From Pseudomonadota bacterium (lineage in GTDB: Bacteria > Pseudomonadota > Alphaproteobacteria > Rhizobiales > Xanthobacteraceae): a stretch of 29,959 nt of DNA. Below, in pieces: positions 8,056 to 15,910 of the stretch. The notes beneath the pieces are model-generated. The model searched no databases and was not told the origin of the DNA. It saw only the letters and a list, made by a program, of their open reading frames with translations. The stretch is taken from positions 1-29,959 of the forward strand of contig JAEWJH010000092.1 in the NCBI GenBank assembly GCA_023386635.1. Reading direction: 5' to 3'. The translations under genes and the position numbers were made by a program. Every line of letters begins with the position of its first letter. The first letter of the stretch is position 1.

Positions 8056-8292
8056 ATTTCAGGGTTTCGGTTTCGTATCGACGGGCCTTCTGACGTTCAG
8101 CATTTCGTCGGGAACCGGAAGGAACTACGGCGACGATACGGCGATGGAACCAGGAAATGTCGCGCTATCGCCGCAACATTTCCAAACAACCTGCACGTTC
8201 GCGCGACACAAGCGCGGCTAACGAGGGGATTCACCAATCCAGATGACATCAGCCGGGCGCGAGACGTCCGGCCTCCAGGATCAATAAACGAA
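8056..8292. other. Non-coding leader of the lytic transglycosylase gene with an inverted repeat
   Basis: No convincing gene lies here. GGAAATGT (8153-8160) and ACATTTCC (8176-8183) are perfect 8-base arms around a 15-base loop without a T-run, so this may be an operator or an RNA hairpin in the leader. The spacing from it to the start codon at 8293 is 109 bases. No clear promoter hexamers were found. Confidence 0.35.
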
Positions 8293-9570
8293 ATGCGGCA
8301 CCTGTTCGTTCCCGCCTGCGTCTGCGTCATGACCTTGAGCGGATCGACCGCGACAAGTCCCATCGCCAACCTAGACAGCTTTGCCGGCGCCCCGGCAAAA
8401 TCCGAATCCCGCGTGACGGCGGACACCGCCGACGCCGAACAAACCTCCACCGACACACCGCGCATCCAGTTGGCCAGCGCCGATACAACGGTCGAAGCCT
8501 GGACTCTGTTCGATGCGGCGCGCCGCCATGCGTTCGAACTGTCCCGCGCGCCGTCGTCCGATATCAAGATTCCGAGCATCTCGCAGGACGACACCATCGT
8601 CGGCTCGCACGAGAACGAGGATGCGGAGCTGCGCGAGGTCGAGGGCCCGCCGGCGCCGCCGCCGAAACCGGTCGTGCATCGCTCGCGCCGCGAAGTCTGC
8701 GACGCGCTCGCCACCGCCGCCGAAGCCAACAATCTGCCGGCGCCGTTCTTCATCCGCCTGCTGCTGCAGGAAAGCGGCTTTCGCCCCGGCGTCGTCTCGC
8801 CGGTCGGCGCGCAGGGCGTCGCGCAGTTCATGCCTGATACCGCCGCGCGCATGGGCCTCGACAATCCGTTCGACCCGCTGCAGGCAATTCCCGCCTCGGC
8901 ACGCCTGCTGCGCAATCTGTTCGAGAAGTTCGGCAATCTCGGCCTCGCCGCCGCGGCCTATAACGCCGGCCCGAAGCGCATCCACGACTGGCTCGCCAAG
9001 AAGGGCAAGCTGCCGGAGGAGACGCGCGGCTACGTGAAGATCATCACGGGCAAGGAAGCCGAGAACTGGCGCGTCACCGCGGCCGCCGGTATTGCCGGCA
9101 TCAAGCTGCCGCGCATCGCGCCCTGCCAGGAGGAAGCCGGCCTCCATGCCTGGAACGGCCCGTCGGAAATCCCGATGCCGCCGCCCAATCCGGCCACGCG
9201 CGGCGACGAACCGGTCGTTGCCGACGCCACGCCAGCCAAACATCGCAAGCACGATGTGAAGCACGAGCCGAAACCTCAGGTCGTGGCCCACGCCTCTGCC
9301 GCGGATCGTGTCGCGGTAAAGCAAACCCGCGACGGCAAGCGGATGACGGCGGTGATTGCCGTCAAGCCGGGCCGCGAATCGACCCACGGCAAGCACACCC
9401 GCACCGCGAGCAACGACAAGCTCAAGATCATGCGGCCGGAGCAGACGACGCTGCAGCTGGCGGCGCAGAAGACCAAGGGGCCGAAGGCTGCGGCCGGTGC
9501 CGCAACTCACAAGCGAACGGCGGCGGCGAAATCCAGCCGGCCGCTGCGCATCGCCAACGCCGGGCGCTGA
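8293..9570 (+). CDS. Lytic transglycosylase (SLT domain) with basic C-terminal tail
   Basis: This 425-residue envelope protein should cut peptidoglycan glycan strands. A short hydrophobic segment at residues 3-18 looks like a signal peptide, followed by an acidic, low-complexity linker. The SLT catalytic domain spans about 134-260: LLLQESGFRPGVVSPVGAQG holds the catalytic Glu160, followed by GVAQFMPDTAARMGL and AAYNAGPKRIHDWL. The last 120 residues are rich in Lys, His, Arg and Ala and lack a recognised domain; they may bind the anionic envelope. The start codon ATG 8293 has AGGA 12 bases upstream, rather far, so the exact start is less certain. It stands apart from its neighbours with its own leader. 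Confidence 0.9.
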   Translation: MRHLFVPACVCVMTLSGSTATSPIANLDSFAGAPAKSESRVTADTADAEQTSTDTPRIQLASADTTVEAWTLFDAARRHAFELSRAPSSDIKIPSISQDDTIVGSHENEDAELREVEGPPAPPPKPVVHRSRREVCDALATAAEANNLPAPFFIRLLLQESGFRPGVVSPVGAQGVAQFMPDTAARMGLDNPFDPLQAIPASARLLRNLFEKFGNLGLAAAAYNAGPKRIHDWLAKKGKLPEETRGYVKIITGKEAENWRVTAAAGIAGIKLPRIAPCQEEAGLHAWNGPSEIPMPPPNPATRGDEPVVADATPAKHRKHDVKHEPKPQVVAHASAADRVAVKQTRDGKRMTAVIAVKPGRESTHGKHTRTASNDKLKIMRPEQTTLQLAAQKTKGPKAAAGAATHKRTAAAKSSRPLRIANAGR

Positions 9571-9614
9571 CAGGGCTCTTTCACCCACAGGGTGACTGCC
9601 CTCATTCCGTCCGA

Positions 9615-10292
9615 ATGCGCTACCATGCGAACATCATGGCCAGTGCTTCGAAAACCGCCCCGCCCCGCCCCCAACCCCGGCTGATGCTGGTGACGCCGCG
9701 CCTCGATGGCGCGGCGGATGCCCTCGCGCATACGCTCACCGAGGCGATGGCGGCAGCCGACATCGCCGCCGTCATTCTCGCGCTCGGCGACGGCAGCGAG
9801 CGCGACCTGATCAACCGGGTCAAGACCGTGGCGAAGCCGGTGCAGGCCAGCGGCGCGGCGCTGCTGATTGCCGGCCATCCTGTCCTGGTGGCAAAGGCCG
9901 GCGCCGACGGCGCGCATATCGCCGCCCTGGACCAATTCGCCGACGCGCTCGCCGTGCTCAAGCCCGACCGGATCGTCGGCGCCGGCGGCCTGCCGACCCG
10001 CCACGACGCCATGTCGGTCGCTGAAGCCGGCGCCGACTATGTGATGTTCGGCGAACCGGATACCGACGGGCACCGCCCGGCGCGCGAGGCGATGCTGGAG
10101 CGCGTGGCCTGGTGGGCCGATGTGTTCGAGGCGCCGTGCGTCGGCTATGCGGGATCGGCCGACGACATCGCGCCGCTGGTCGCAGCGGGCGCGGATTTCG
10201 TCGCGCTCGATCCGGCGGTCTGGGTCGCCGCGCCGCGCCCCGCACTGACCGCCGCGACCGCCGATCTCGCGATCGTGGAGCCGGCGTCGTGA
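9615..10292 (+). CDS. ThiE-like (thiamine phosphate synthase fold) protein, probably non-catalytic
   Basis: The 225-residue protein has the alternating strand pattern of ThiE/TenI barrels, seen in AAVILALGDG, ALLIAGHPVLVAKAGADGAHIA, AEAGADYVMFGEPD and VAAGADFVALDPAVW. These fit ThiE in order and spacing. However, the ThiE motifs are changed. The QxRxK strand is missing, the NDR before the Ala-Gly-Ala-Asp-Gly turn is AGH, and the phosphate-binding S-x-H-T is GLPTRH. It is therefore probably not a working thiamine phosphate synthase. It overlaps the next gene by four bases (GTGA) and so belongs to an operon with a Sel1 protein and suhB. ATG 9636 is an alternative start that would remove seven residues. 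Confidence 0.78.
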   Translation: MRYHANIMASASKTAPPRPQPRLMLVTPRLDGAADALAHTLTEAMAAADIAAVILALGDGSERDLINRVKTVAKPVQASGAALLIAGHPVLVAKAGADGAHIAALDQFADALAVLKPDRIVGAGGLPTRHDAMSVAEAGADYVMFGEPDTDGHRPAREAMLERVAWWADVFEAPCVGYAGSADDIAPLVAAGADFVALDPAVWVAAPRPALTAATADLAIVEPAS

Positions 10293-11284
10293 CAGTCCTG
10301 CGGCATTTTGCTTTGGCGCTCGTCCTCACCGCCCTCGCGCTTCCTTCGGCGATGGCGCAGCCGGCACCGGCTGGAAAATCCGCCGCCCCGGCCGCAAAAA
10401 CGCCGGAGCCCGCACCGGCCGCCCCCGGCGCGCCGGACACACCGTCACCGGAAGCGACCTATTCCGCCTATCAGCGCGGCTTTTTCCTGACCGCCTTCAA
10501 TGACGCGACGAAGCGCGCCGAGACCGGCGACGCAAAGGCGATGGCGCTGCTCGGCGAAATGTATGCCCGCGGCCAGGGCGTCTCGCGCGACGATACGAAG
10601 GCCGCCGAATGGTACAAGCTCGCCGCCGACCGCGGCGACCGGGAAGCGCTCTATGCGCTCGGCACGTTCAAGCTCGACGGGCGGGCCGGACCGCGCGACC
10701 GGACCGAAGCGATGCGTCTGTTCGCCGAGGCCGCCAAGCGCGGTCAACCAAGCGCCGCCTACAACATCGCGCTCGCCAATCTCGAGCCGCAGGGCAATCT
10801 CAAGATCGCCATCGACAATCTGAATACCGCCGCCAAGGCCGGGCTGTCCGAGGCGCAATACGCGCTGGCGCTGATGTATCGCGAAGGCCACGGCGTCAAG
10901 AAAGACATCAACGAGGCGATGCGGCTGATGCAGCAGGCGGCGATCGCCGATTATCCGGACGCCATGGTGGAATTCGCCATTGCTCAGTTCAACGGCACCG
11001 GCACAACCAAGAATGAGGCGAACGCCATCGCGTTGCTGACGCGCGCGGCCCGAATGGGCAATCCCGTGGCCCAGAACCGGCTCGCCCATATCTATGTCAT
11101 GGGGCGCAGCATCAAGGTCGACCCGGCGCAGGCGGTGAAGTGGCATCTGGCCGCGCGGGCCGGCGGGATCAGCGACCCCGGCCTCGACGAATATGCGGCC
11201 AAGCAGACCCCGCAGGTGCGCAGCGAGGCCGAAAAAGCCGCCGCCGTCTGGATCGAGTACTACAAGAACGCCCCCCGCACTTGA
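10289..11284 (+). CDS. Secreted Sel1-repeat (TPR-like) protein
   Basis: This 331-residue product starts at GTG 10289, overlapping the preceding stop as GTGA. That start yields a good signal peptide, VLRHFALALVLTALALPSAMA with a cut before QPAP, whereas the longer open frame upstream would bury it. After a Pro/Ala-rich linker, about six Sel1 repeats run from residue 75 to 290, with typical units such as ALLGEMYARGQGVSRDDTKA and ALALMYREGHGVKKDINEA. Sel1 repeats form a helical scaffold for protein binding, and periplasmic members often help assemble envelope or signalling complexes. The partner is not visible here. Translational coupling to the ThiE-like gene and the nearby suhB suggest a shared transcript. 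Confidence 0.88.
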   Translation: MTVLRHFALALVLTALALPSAMAQPAPAGKSAAPAAKTPEPAPAAPGAPDTPSPEATYSAYQRGFFLTAFNDATKRAETGDAKAMALLGEMYARGQGVSRDDTKAAEWYKLAADRGDREALYALGTFKLDGRAGPRDRTEAMRLFAEAAKRGQPSAAYNIALANLEPQGNLKIAIDNLNTAAKAGLSEAQYALALMYREGHGVKKDINEAMRLMQQAAIADYPDAMVEFAIAQFNGTGTTKNEANAIALLTRAARMGNPVAQNRLAHIYVMGRSIKVDPAQAVKWHLAARAGGISDPGLDEYAAKQTPQVRSEAEKAAAVWIEYYKNAPRT

Positions 11285-11318
11285 CGCCGCGCCGGGCTGC
11301 GGGCAGACCCACGCCGTC

Positions 11319-12110
11319 ATGCTTCATTCCGCCCTTCTCAATGTGATGATCCAGGCCGCGCGCAAGGCCGGCCGTGCGCTCAAACGCGATTTCGGCGAAG
11401 TCGAGAAATTGCAGGTCTCGCTCAAGGGACCGGCGAATTTCGTCACCGCCGCCGACCGCAAGGCGGAAGAGACGATCTACGCCGAGTTGAACAAGGCCCG
11501 GCCCGGCTACGGCTTTCTCGGCGAGGAAGGCGGCGAGCGCCCCGGTCCCGACAAGAGCCATGTCTGGGTGGTCGACCCGCTCGACGGCACCACCAATTTC
11601 CTCCACGGTATTCCGCATTTCGCCACCTCGATCGCGCTGGCGCGCGACGGCGTCGCGGTGGCCGGCATCGTCTACAATCCGGTGACCGACGACCTGTTCG
11701 TCGCCGAACGCGGCAAGGGCGCGTTCCTCAACGAGCAGCGCATCCGCGTCGCGGCACGCAAGCGCCTGCACGACTGCGTCATCACTTGCGGCCTTCCCCA
11801 CTATGGCCGCGGCGATCTCGCGCTCGGCACGCTGGAAACGTCGGCGATGCAGGCGGAGGTCGCGGGCCTGCGGCGGTTCGGCGCCGCGGCGCTCGATCTC
11901 GCCTGGGTCGCGGCCGGCCGCTTCGACGGCTACTGGGAGCGGAACCTGCAGCCGTGGGACATTGCGGCCGGGCTGGTGCTGGTGCGCGAGGCCGGTGGCT
12001 TCGTCACCGACATGGTCGGCAAGGATGCGTCCTATCTCAACGGCGATATCGTCGCCGCCAACGATACGCTGCTGCGGCAGATGGTGAAGGTGCTGAAAGG
12101 CGCTCGCTAA
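11319..12110 (+). CDS. suhB: Inositol-1-monophosphatase family protein SuhB
   Basis: This 263-residue protein is of the Mg2+-dependent inositol monophosphatase family, which hydrolyses inositol phosphates; in E. coli SuhB also works in rRNA transcription antitermination. All three metal-site motifs are present: GEEGG (Glu69/Glu70), VVDPLDGTTNF (Asp86, Asp89) and QPWDIAAG (Asp214). Length is normal. ATG 11319 is used because the protein then starts at MLHSALLNVMIQAARKAG, as in homologues; an open frame continues upstream through the end of the Sel1 gene. The gap to the Sel1 gene is 34 bases, consistent with an operon. Which activity matters in this organism cannot be told. Confidence 0.93.
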   Translation: MLHSALLNVMIQAARKAGRALKRDFGEVEKLQVSLKGPANFVTAADRKAEETIYAELNKARPGYGFLGEEGGERPGPDKSHVWVVDPLDGTTNFLHGIPHFATSIALARDGVAVAGIVYNPVTDDLFVAERGKGAFLNEQRIRVAARKRLHDCVITCGLPHYGRGDLALGTLETSAMQAEVAGLRRFGAAALDLAWVAAGRFDGYWERNLQPWDIAAGLVLVREAGGFVTDMVGKDASYLNGDIVAANDTLLRQMVKVLKGAR

Positions 12111-12279
12111 GTGGGCGCACGCCGACTGGGCACGCCGATTCCGCGCCGCATTTCCGCAATTTCAACGCATTCCAAGGTTTGATGGCCGGACGCCGTCCTG
12201 CTGGCATGGTATTTTTCCAAATGTCGCAGCTGTGCCATATTGTGAGTCGGCCCCCCTCACAGAGCGATCCTCCGGACCG

Positions 12280-13251
12280 ATGGCGAAAGACTACGATCCG
12301 CTCAAGCTCTCCTCGCCCCGCATCTATCTGTTCCGGATGCTGGTGTTCGTCATTCTCTGCGGCCTGATCGGCTTCGTCCTGTACAAGCAGGTCGCCGCCG
12401 CCTTCATGTCGAATCCCGGCCTCAACGGCCTGATCCTCGGCGTGCTGGGGATCGGCATCATCTTGTCGTTCCGGCAGGTGCTGCGGCTCTATCCGGAAAT
12501 CTCCTGGGTCAACAATTTCCGCCTCGCCGATCCCGGCATCGCGGTGGAGCGTCCGCCGGTGCTGCTCGCGCCGATGGCGGCGATCCTCGGCGGCCGCATG
12601 GGCCGCATGGCGCTGTCGGCGCAACTGATGCGCGGCATCCTCGACTCGATCGCGACCCGTCTCGACGAAGCGCGCGACATTTCCCGCTACATGACCGGCT
12701 TGCTCGTGTTCCTCGGCCTGCTCGGCACCTTCTGGGGCCTGATCGAGACCGTGAGCTCGGTCGGCAATGTGATCCAGACACTGAAACCCGGCGGCGACGG
12801 CGCCTCGCTGTTCGATAGCCTGCGCGACGGCCTCGCCGCGCCGCTGTCCGGCATGGGCATCTCGTTCTCGTCCTCGCTGTTCGGCCTCGCCGGTTCGCTG
12901 GTGCTCGGCTTCCTCGATCTGCAATCGAGCCAGGCGCAGAACCGCTTCTACACCGAACTCGAGGACTGGCTCTCCACCACGGTCTACGATCAGGGGATCG
13001 AAGGCGTCGCCGCGCCGGCCGACATACGCACCGCGATCGAGCGGCTGCGGGAATCGATCAACGAGACCGGCTCCGGCAAGGTCGCGACCAACGCCATGGC
13101 CAATCTGGCCGAAGCGATCCAGGGTCTCGTCAATCACATGCGCTCGGAACAACAGATCATCCGCGACTGGGTCGAATCGCAAGGCGATCAGAACCGCGAG
13201 ATCCGCCGTCTCCTGGAAATCGTCGCGCGCGAGTCGACCAAGCAGCGCTGA
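12280..13251 (+). CDS. MotA/TolQ/ExbB-family proton-channel-like membrane protein
   Basis: The 323-residue protein appears to have four membrane spans: about 11-35, 48-68, 130-152 and 186-210. The last two carry the MotA/TolQ/ExbB signature segments GLLVFLGLLGTFWGL and GMGISFSSSLFGLAGS. A soluble helical tail of about 100 residues follows. It is 25 bases upstream of a MotB/OmpA-like gene, so the two should form an inner-membrane ion-driven motor that pulls on or anchors to peptidoglycan. It is not the flagellar motA, as it lacks flagellar neighbours and its partner is different. The start ATG 12280 gives MAKDYDPLKLSSPRIYLF; an in-frame ATG at 12232 is less likely, since its extra residues are not membrane-like or conserved-looking. 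Confidence 0.88.
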   Translation: MAKDYDPLKLSSPRIYLFRMLVFVILCGLIGFVLYKQVAAAFMSNPGLNGLILGVLGIGIILSFRQVLRLYPEISWVNNFRLADPGIAVERPPVLLAPMAAILGGRMGRMALSAQLMRGILDSIATRLDEARDISRYMTGLLVFLGLLGTFWGLIETVSSVGNVIQTLKPGGDGASLFDSLRDGLAAPLSGMGISFSSSLFGLAGSLVLGFLDLQSSQAQNRFYTELEDWLSTTVYDQGIEGVAAPADIRTAIERLRESINETGSGKVATNAMANLAEAIQGLVNHMRSEQQIIRDWVESQGDQNREIRRLLEIVARESTKQR

Positions 13252-13276
13252 AGGCTGCCGGAGGTAGGAGTGCATC

Positions 13277-14302
13277 ATGGCGCTAGCCCGCGGCCGCCGC
13301 GCTGAAAGCATCAACTACTGGCCGGGCTTCGTCGACGCACTGTCGACGCTGATCCTCGGCATCATCTTTCTGCTCACCGTGTTTGTCGTCGTGCAGTTCT
13401 ATCTGCAGCAGGAAGTCGCCGGCAAAGATACGGCGCTGCAACGGCTGACCGCGCAGATCGCGCAGCTCACCGATCTCCTGGCGATGGAAAAATCCGGCAA
13501 GATGTCGCTGGAGGATCAAATCGCGCAGTTGCGCGCCAGCCTCGCCGCCTCCCAGGGCGAACGCGACAAACTCGCCGGTCAGTTGCAGGGCGCCGGCGCC
13601 GGTGCGGACGCCGCGCAGAGCCGGATCGGCTCGCTCACCGCCGATCTCGACAAGGAAAAGAACCTGTCGCAGCGCGCGCTCGCGCAGGTCGAAGCGCTGA
13701 ACCTGCAGATCGCCGCGCTGCGCCGGCAGCTCGCCGCGCTCGAGGAAGCCCTCGACGCCAGCGAGAAGAAGGACAAGGAATCGCAGAGCCGGATAGCCGA
13801 TCTCGGCCAGCGGCTCAACGTCGCCCTTGCGCAGCGCGTGCAGGAACTGTCGCGCTACCGCTCAGAATTCTTCGGGCGCCTGCGCGCCATCCTCGGCAAT
13901 CGCCCGGATATTCGCATCGTCGGCGACCGCTTCGTGTTCCAGTCGGAAGTCTTCTTCGACAGCGGCAAGGCCGACCTGCTGCCGGAAGGCAGCGCGGAGA
14001 TCGACAAGATCGCCGCCGCGCTTCTGGAGTTGGAAAAACAGATCCCGCCGGAGATCGCCTGGGTCATGCGCGTCGACGGTCACACCGACGTGCGGCCGAT
14101 CTCGAGCCCGCTGTTCAAATCGAACTACGAGCTCTCCGCCGCGCGCGCCATCGCGGTGGTGCGCTATCTCGTCAGCAAGGGCGTGTCGCCGCAGCGGCTC
14201 GTCGCCGCGGCCTTCGGCGAATTCCAGCCGATCGACACCGACCGGACCGACGAAGCCTATCGGCGCAACCGCCGCATCGAGCTGAAGCTGACCGAGCGGT
14301 GA
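13277..14302 (+). CDS. MotB/OmpA-like peptidoglycan-binding protein, partner of the preceding channel
   Basis: The 341-residue protein has one N-terminal membrane span (about 18-42), PGFVDALSTLILGIIFLL, with Asp20 at the position of the proton-binding Asp of MotB. A long coiled coil (about 43-190) with many Gln, Leu and Ala heptads follows, then an OmpA-like peptidoglycan-binding domain (about 215-340) with VDGHTDVRP, SNYELSAARAIAVVRYL and RRNRRIELKL. AGGAG six bases before ATG 13277, plus an earlier GGAGG, gives a strong start. The coiled coil is much longer than in flagellar MotB, so it may span more of the periplasm. The pair probably powers envelope work such as outer-membrane or septal maintenance; this is inferred. 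Confidence 0.88.
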   Translation: MALARGRRAESINYWPGFVDALSTLILGIIFLLTVFVVVQFYLQQEVAGKDTALQRLTAQIAQLTDLLAMEKSGKMSLEDQIAQLRASLAASQGERDKLAGQLQGAGAGADAAQSRIGSLTADLDKEKNLSQRALAQVEALNLQIAALRRQLAALEEALDASEKKDKESQSRIADLGQRLNVALAQRVQELSRYRSEFFGRLRAILGNRPDIRIVGDRFVFQSEVFFDSGKADLLPEGSAEIDKIAAALLELEKQIPPEIAWVMRVDGHTDVRPISSPLFKSNYELSAARAIAVVRYLVSKGVSPQRLVAAAFGEFQPIDTDRTDEAYRRNRRIELKLTER

Positions 14303-14757
14303 GCCGCCTCGCGCCGACGCTGCGGCCGTATCGGCCGTCCGACGAGGATGCCGCGATCGATCTGTGGCTCAAAAGCTGGCAGGCGACGATGCCGCAGATC
14401 GACTTTGCCGCGCGCGTCTCCTGGTGGCGTAGACGCTGGCGCGAGGAGTTGGTGCCCACAACACAGATCGTCGTTGCCTACGACGACGCGAAACTTGTGG
14501 GCTTCGTCACTGTCGATCCTGACACGCGCTATCTCGACCAGATCGTCGTCGCGCCGGACGCCTGGGGCGGCGGCATCGCCGTGATGTTGCTCGATGCGGC
14601 CCGCGCGCGCTCGCCGACCGGGCTCGACCTTCTCGTCAACAAGGACAATCTCCGCGCCATTCGCTTCTACGAGAAGCACGGCTTTCGGTACGACGGCGAG
14701 GACATCAATCCGACCTCGGGCCGGCCGGTGAACCGCATGGTCTGGTGTCCCGCCTGA
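14299..14757 (+). CDS. GNAT-family N-acetyltransferase
   Basis: The 152-residue protein has the GNAT fold. It begins with LRPYRPSDEDAAIDLW, has a central strand VAYDDAKLVGFVTVDP, a shortened acetyl-CoA loop VVAPDAWGGGIAVMLL, and the C-terminal LVNKDNLRAIRFYEKHGFR found in RimI-like members. It should transfer an acetyl group from acetyl-CoA to an amine; the substrate is unknown. The GTG 14299 start overlaps the stop of the MotB-like gene as GTGA, so it is translationally coupled to the envelope pair. This coupling raises the possibility that it modifies one of the pair, but many GNAT genes are simply placed in operons. Confidence 0.88.
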   Translation: MSRLAPTLRPYRPSDEDAAIDLWLKSWQATMPQIDFAARVSWWRRRWREELVPTTQIVVAYDDAKLVGFVTVDPDTRYLDQIVVAPDAWGGGIAVMLLDAARARSPTGLDLLVNKDNLRAIRFYEKHGFRYDGEDINPTSGRPVNRMVWCPA

Positions 14758-14881
14758 CGGGATAGGCGTGGGCGGCGCGGCTATTTTTCACCTGACATCG
14801 CGCCGGGAAAACGAGACACTGACCGCACATCACAATGCCCGCCGTCAACGGCGGCAACAGAACGCCTTAGGGGAGGATCTC

Positions 14882-15853
14882 ATGCGGACATTTTACGCGG
14901 CCGCCGCCGCGCTGACCTTGCTTGCCGTTCCGGTGACGCCCGCAACAGCACAGACGACGCCACAAAAGCCCGTGCATCTCATTGTCGGCTTCGGCGCCGG
15001 CGGCGGCACCGATATCGTCGCACGCATTCTGCAGCAGCCGCTACAGGAGCGCCTCGGCCAGCCGGTGATCGTCGAGAACCGGCCCGGCGCCGGCGGTACC
15101 ATCGGCGCGGAAGCGGTCGCACGTGCCGACAAGGACGGCACGACGCTGGGGCTCCTGGTCAATGGTCACGTCATCACCGGCGTGCTGGCGAAGACGCCGA
15201 AATACGACACCGCCACCGCGTTCGACGCGGTCGGCATGGTGGCGACCGCGGGCCTGATCATCGCCGCGCGGCCCGATCTGCCTGTCAACAACGTGAAAGA
15301 ACTGATCGCGCTCGCCAAGGCACAGCCCGGCAAATTGAGCTTCGGCAGCCCTGGCTTCGGCGGCACGCAGCACTTCACCGGCGAATTGTTCAAGCAGATG
15401 GCGCAAGTGAACATGCTGCATGTGCCGTTCCGCACCTCGCCGGAACTGGCAACTGCGGTGATCGGCAAGCAGGTCGACCTGCTGTTCGAAACCGTGCCGG
15501 CAGTGCTTGGCATGATCAAATCCGGGCAGCTCAAGGCCATCGCCGTCACCGGCGACGAGCGGTTCGAGGCGCTGCCCGACGTAGCGACGGTTAAGGAATC
15601 CGGCGCGCTGCCTGGCTACGTGGTTGCCACCTGGTACGGTCTCGTCGCGCCGCGCGGCACACCGCCGGCGCTGCTCGCCACGCTCAACAAGGCGCTGACG
15701 GATACGCTCGCCACCAAGGACGTGCAGGACAAGCTCGCCAAAGCCGGCGCGGTGGCGCAAGCCTCGAGCGCGGACGCCTTCGGCAAGCACATCATCGCGG
15801 AAGTCGCGCGCTGGGAGAAGGTGCGCGAGGCCGCGAATATTGAAAAGAAATAG
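14882..15853 (+). CDS. Tripartite tricarboxylate transporter substrate-binding protein (Bug/TctC family)
   Basis: The 323-residue periplasmic protein starts with a signal peptide, MRTFYAAAAALTLLAVPVTP, cut near ATA-QT (about residue 23). Bug-family marks are PVHLIVGFGAGGGTDIVAR, QPVIVENRPGAGGTIGAEAVA and GKLSFGSPGFGGTQHFTGELF. The last precedes a region with HVPFR, as in TctC-like proteins that bind carboxylates. Its membrane partners (TctA/TctB) are not in the window, so it is an orphan binding protein, which is common for Bug proteins. ATG 14882 is chosen because GGGGAGGA lies five to twelve bases before it; the frame is open further upstream (14768), but that part has no signal-like character. 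Confidence 0.93.
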   Translation: MRTFYAAAAALTLLAVPVTPATAQTTPQKPVHLIVGFGAGGGTDIVARILQQPLQERLGQPVIVENRPGAGGTIGAEAVARADKDGTTLGLLVNGHVITGVLAKTPKYDTATAFDAVGMVATAGLIIAARPDLPVNNVKELIALAKAQPGKLSFGSPGFGGTQHFTGELFKQMAQVNMLHVPFRTSPELATAVIGKQVDLLFETVPAVLGMIKSGQLKAIAVTGDERFEALPDVATVKESGALPGYVVATWYGLVAPRGTPPALLATLNKALTDTLATKDVQDKLAKAGAVAQASSADAFGKHIIAEVARWEKVREAANIEKK

Positions 15854-15865
15854 ACACTCTCTGTC

Positions 15866-15909
15866 GCGTTTTCTTCACGCGAACCGGTATCCACTTCGCT
15901 TGAAAACGC
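15866..15909. repeat. 44-base imperfect palindrome of a second repeat family, at a convergent gene boundary
   Basis: GCGTTTTC (15866-15873) pairs with GAAAACGC (15902-15909). Inside, TTCACGCGAA faces TTCGCTTGAA around CCGGTATCCAC. The element lies between two convergent genes and ends two bases from the ABC gene's last codon. From memory this sequence, including GGTATCCACTTCGCT, recurs in Bradyrhizobium and relatives. It may work as a shared transcription stop, but there is no T-run. Confidence 0.65.
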
Positions 15910-15910
15910 T

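Noticed and set aside
10112..10288. A longer start for the Sel1 protein
   Set aside because: It would read through the ThiE-like gene out of frame and hide a good signal peptide that begins at GTG 10289.
12280..14302. Zorya-like anti-phage system (ZorA/ZorB resemble MotA/MotB)
   Set aside because: No ZorC, ZorD or ZorE helicase/nuclease gene is adjacent. The setting is suhB and a GNAT gene in core chromosome, so a housekeeping envelope motor is more likely.
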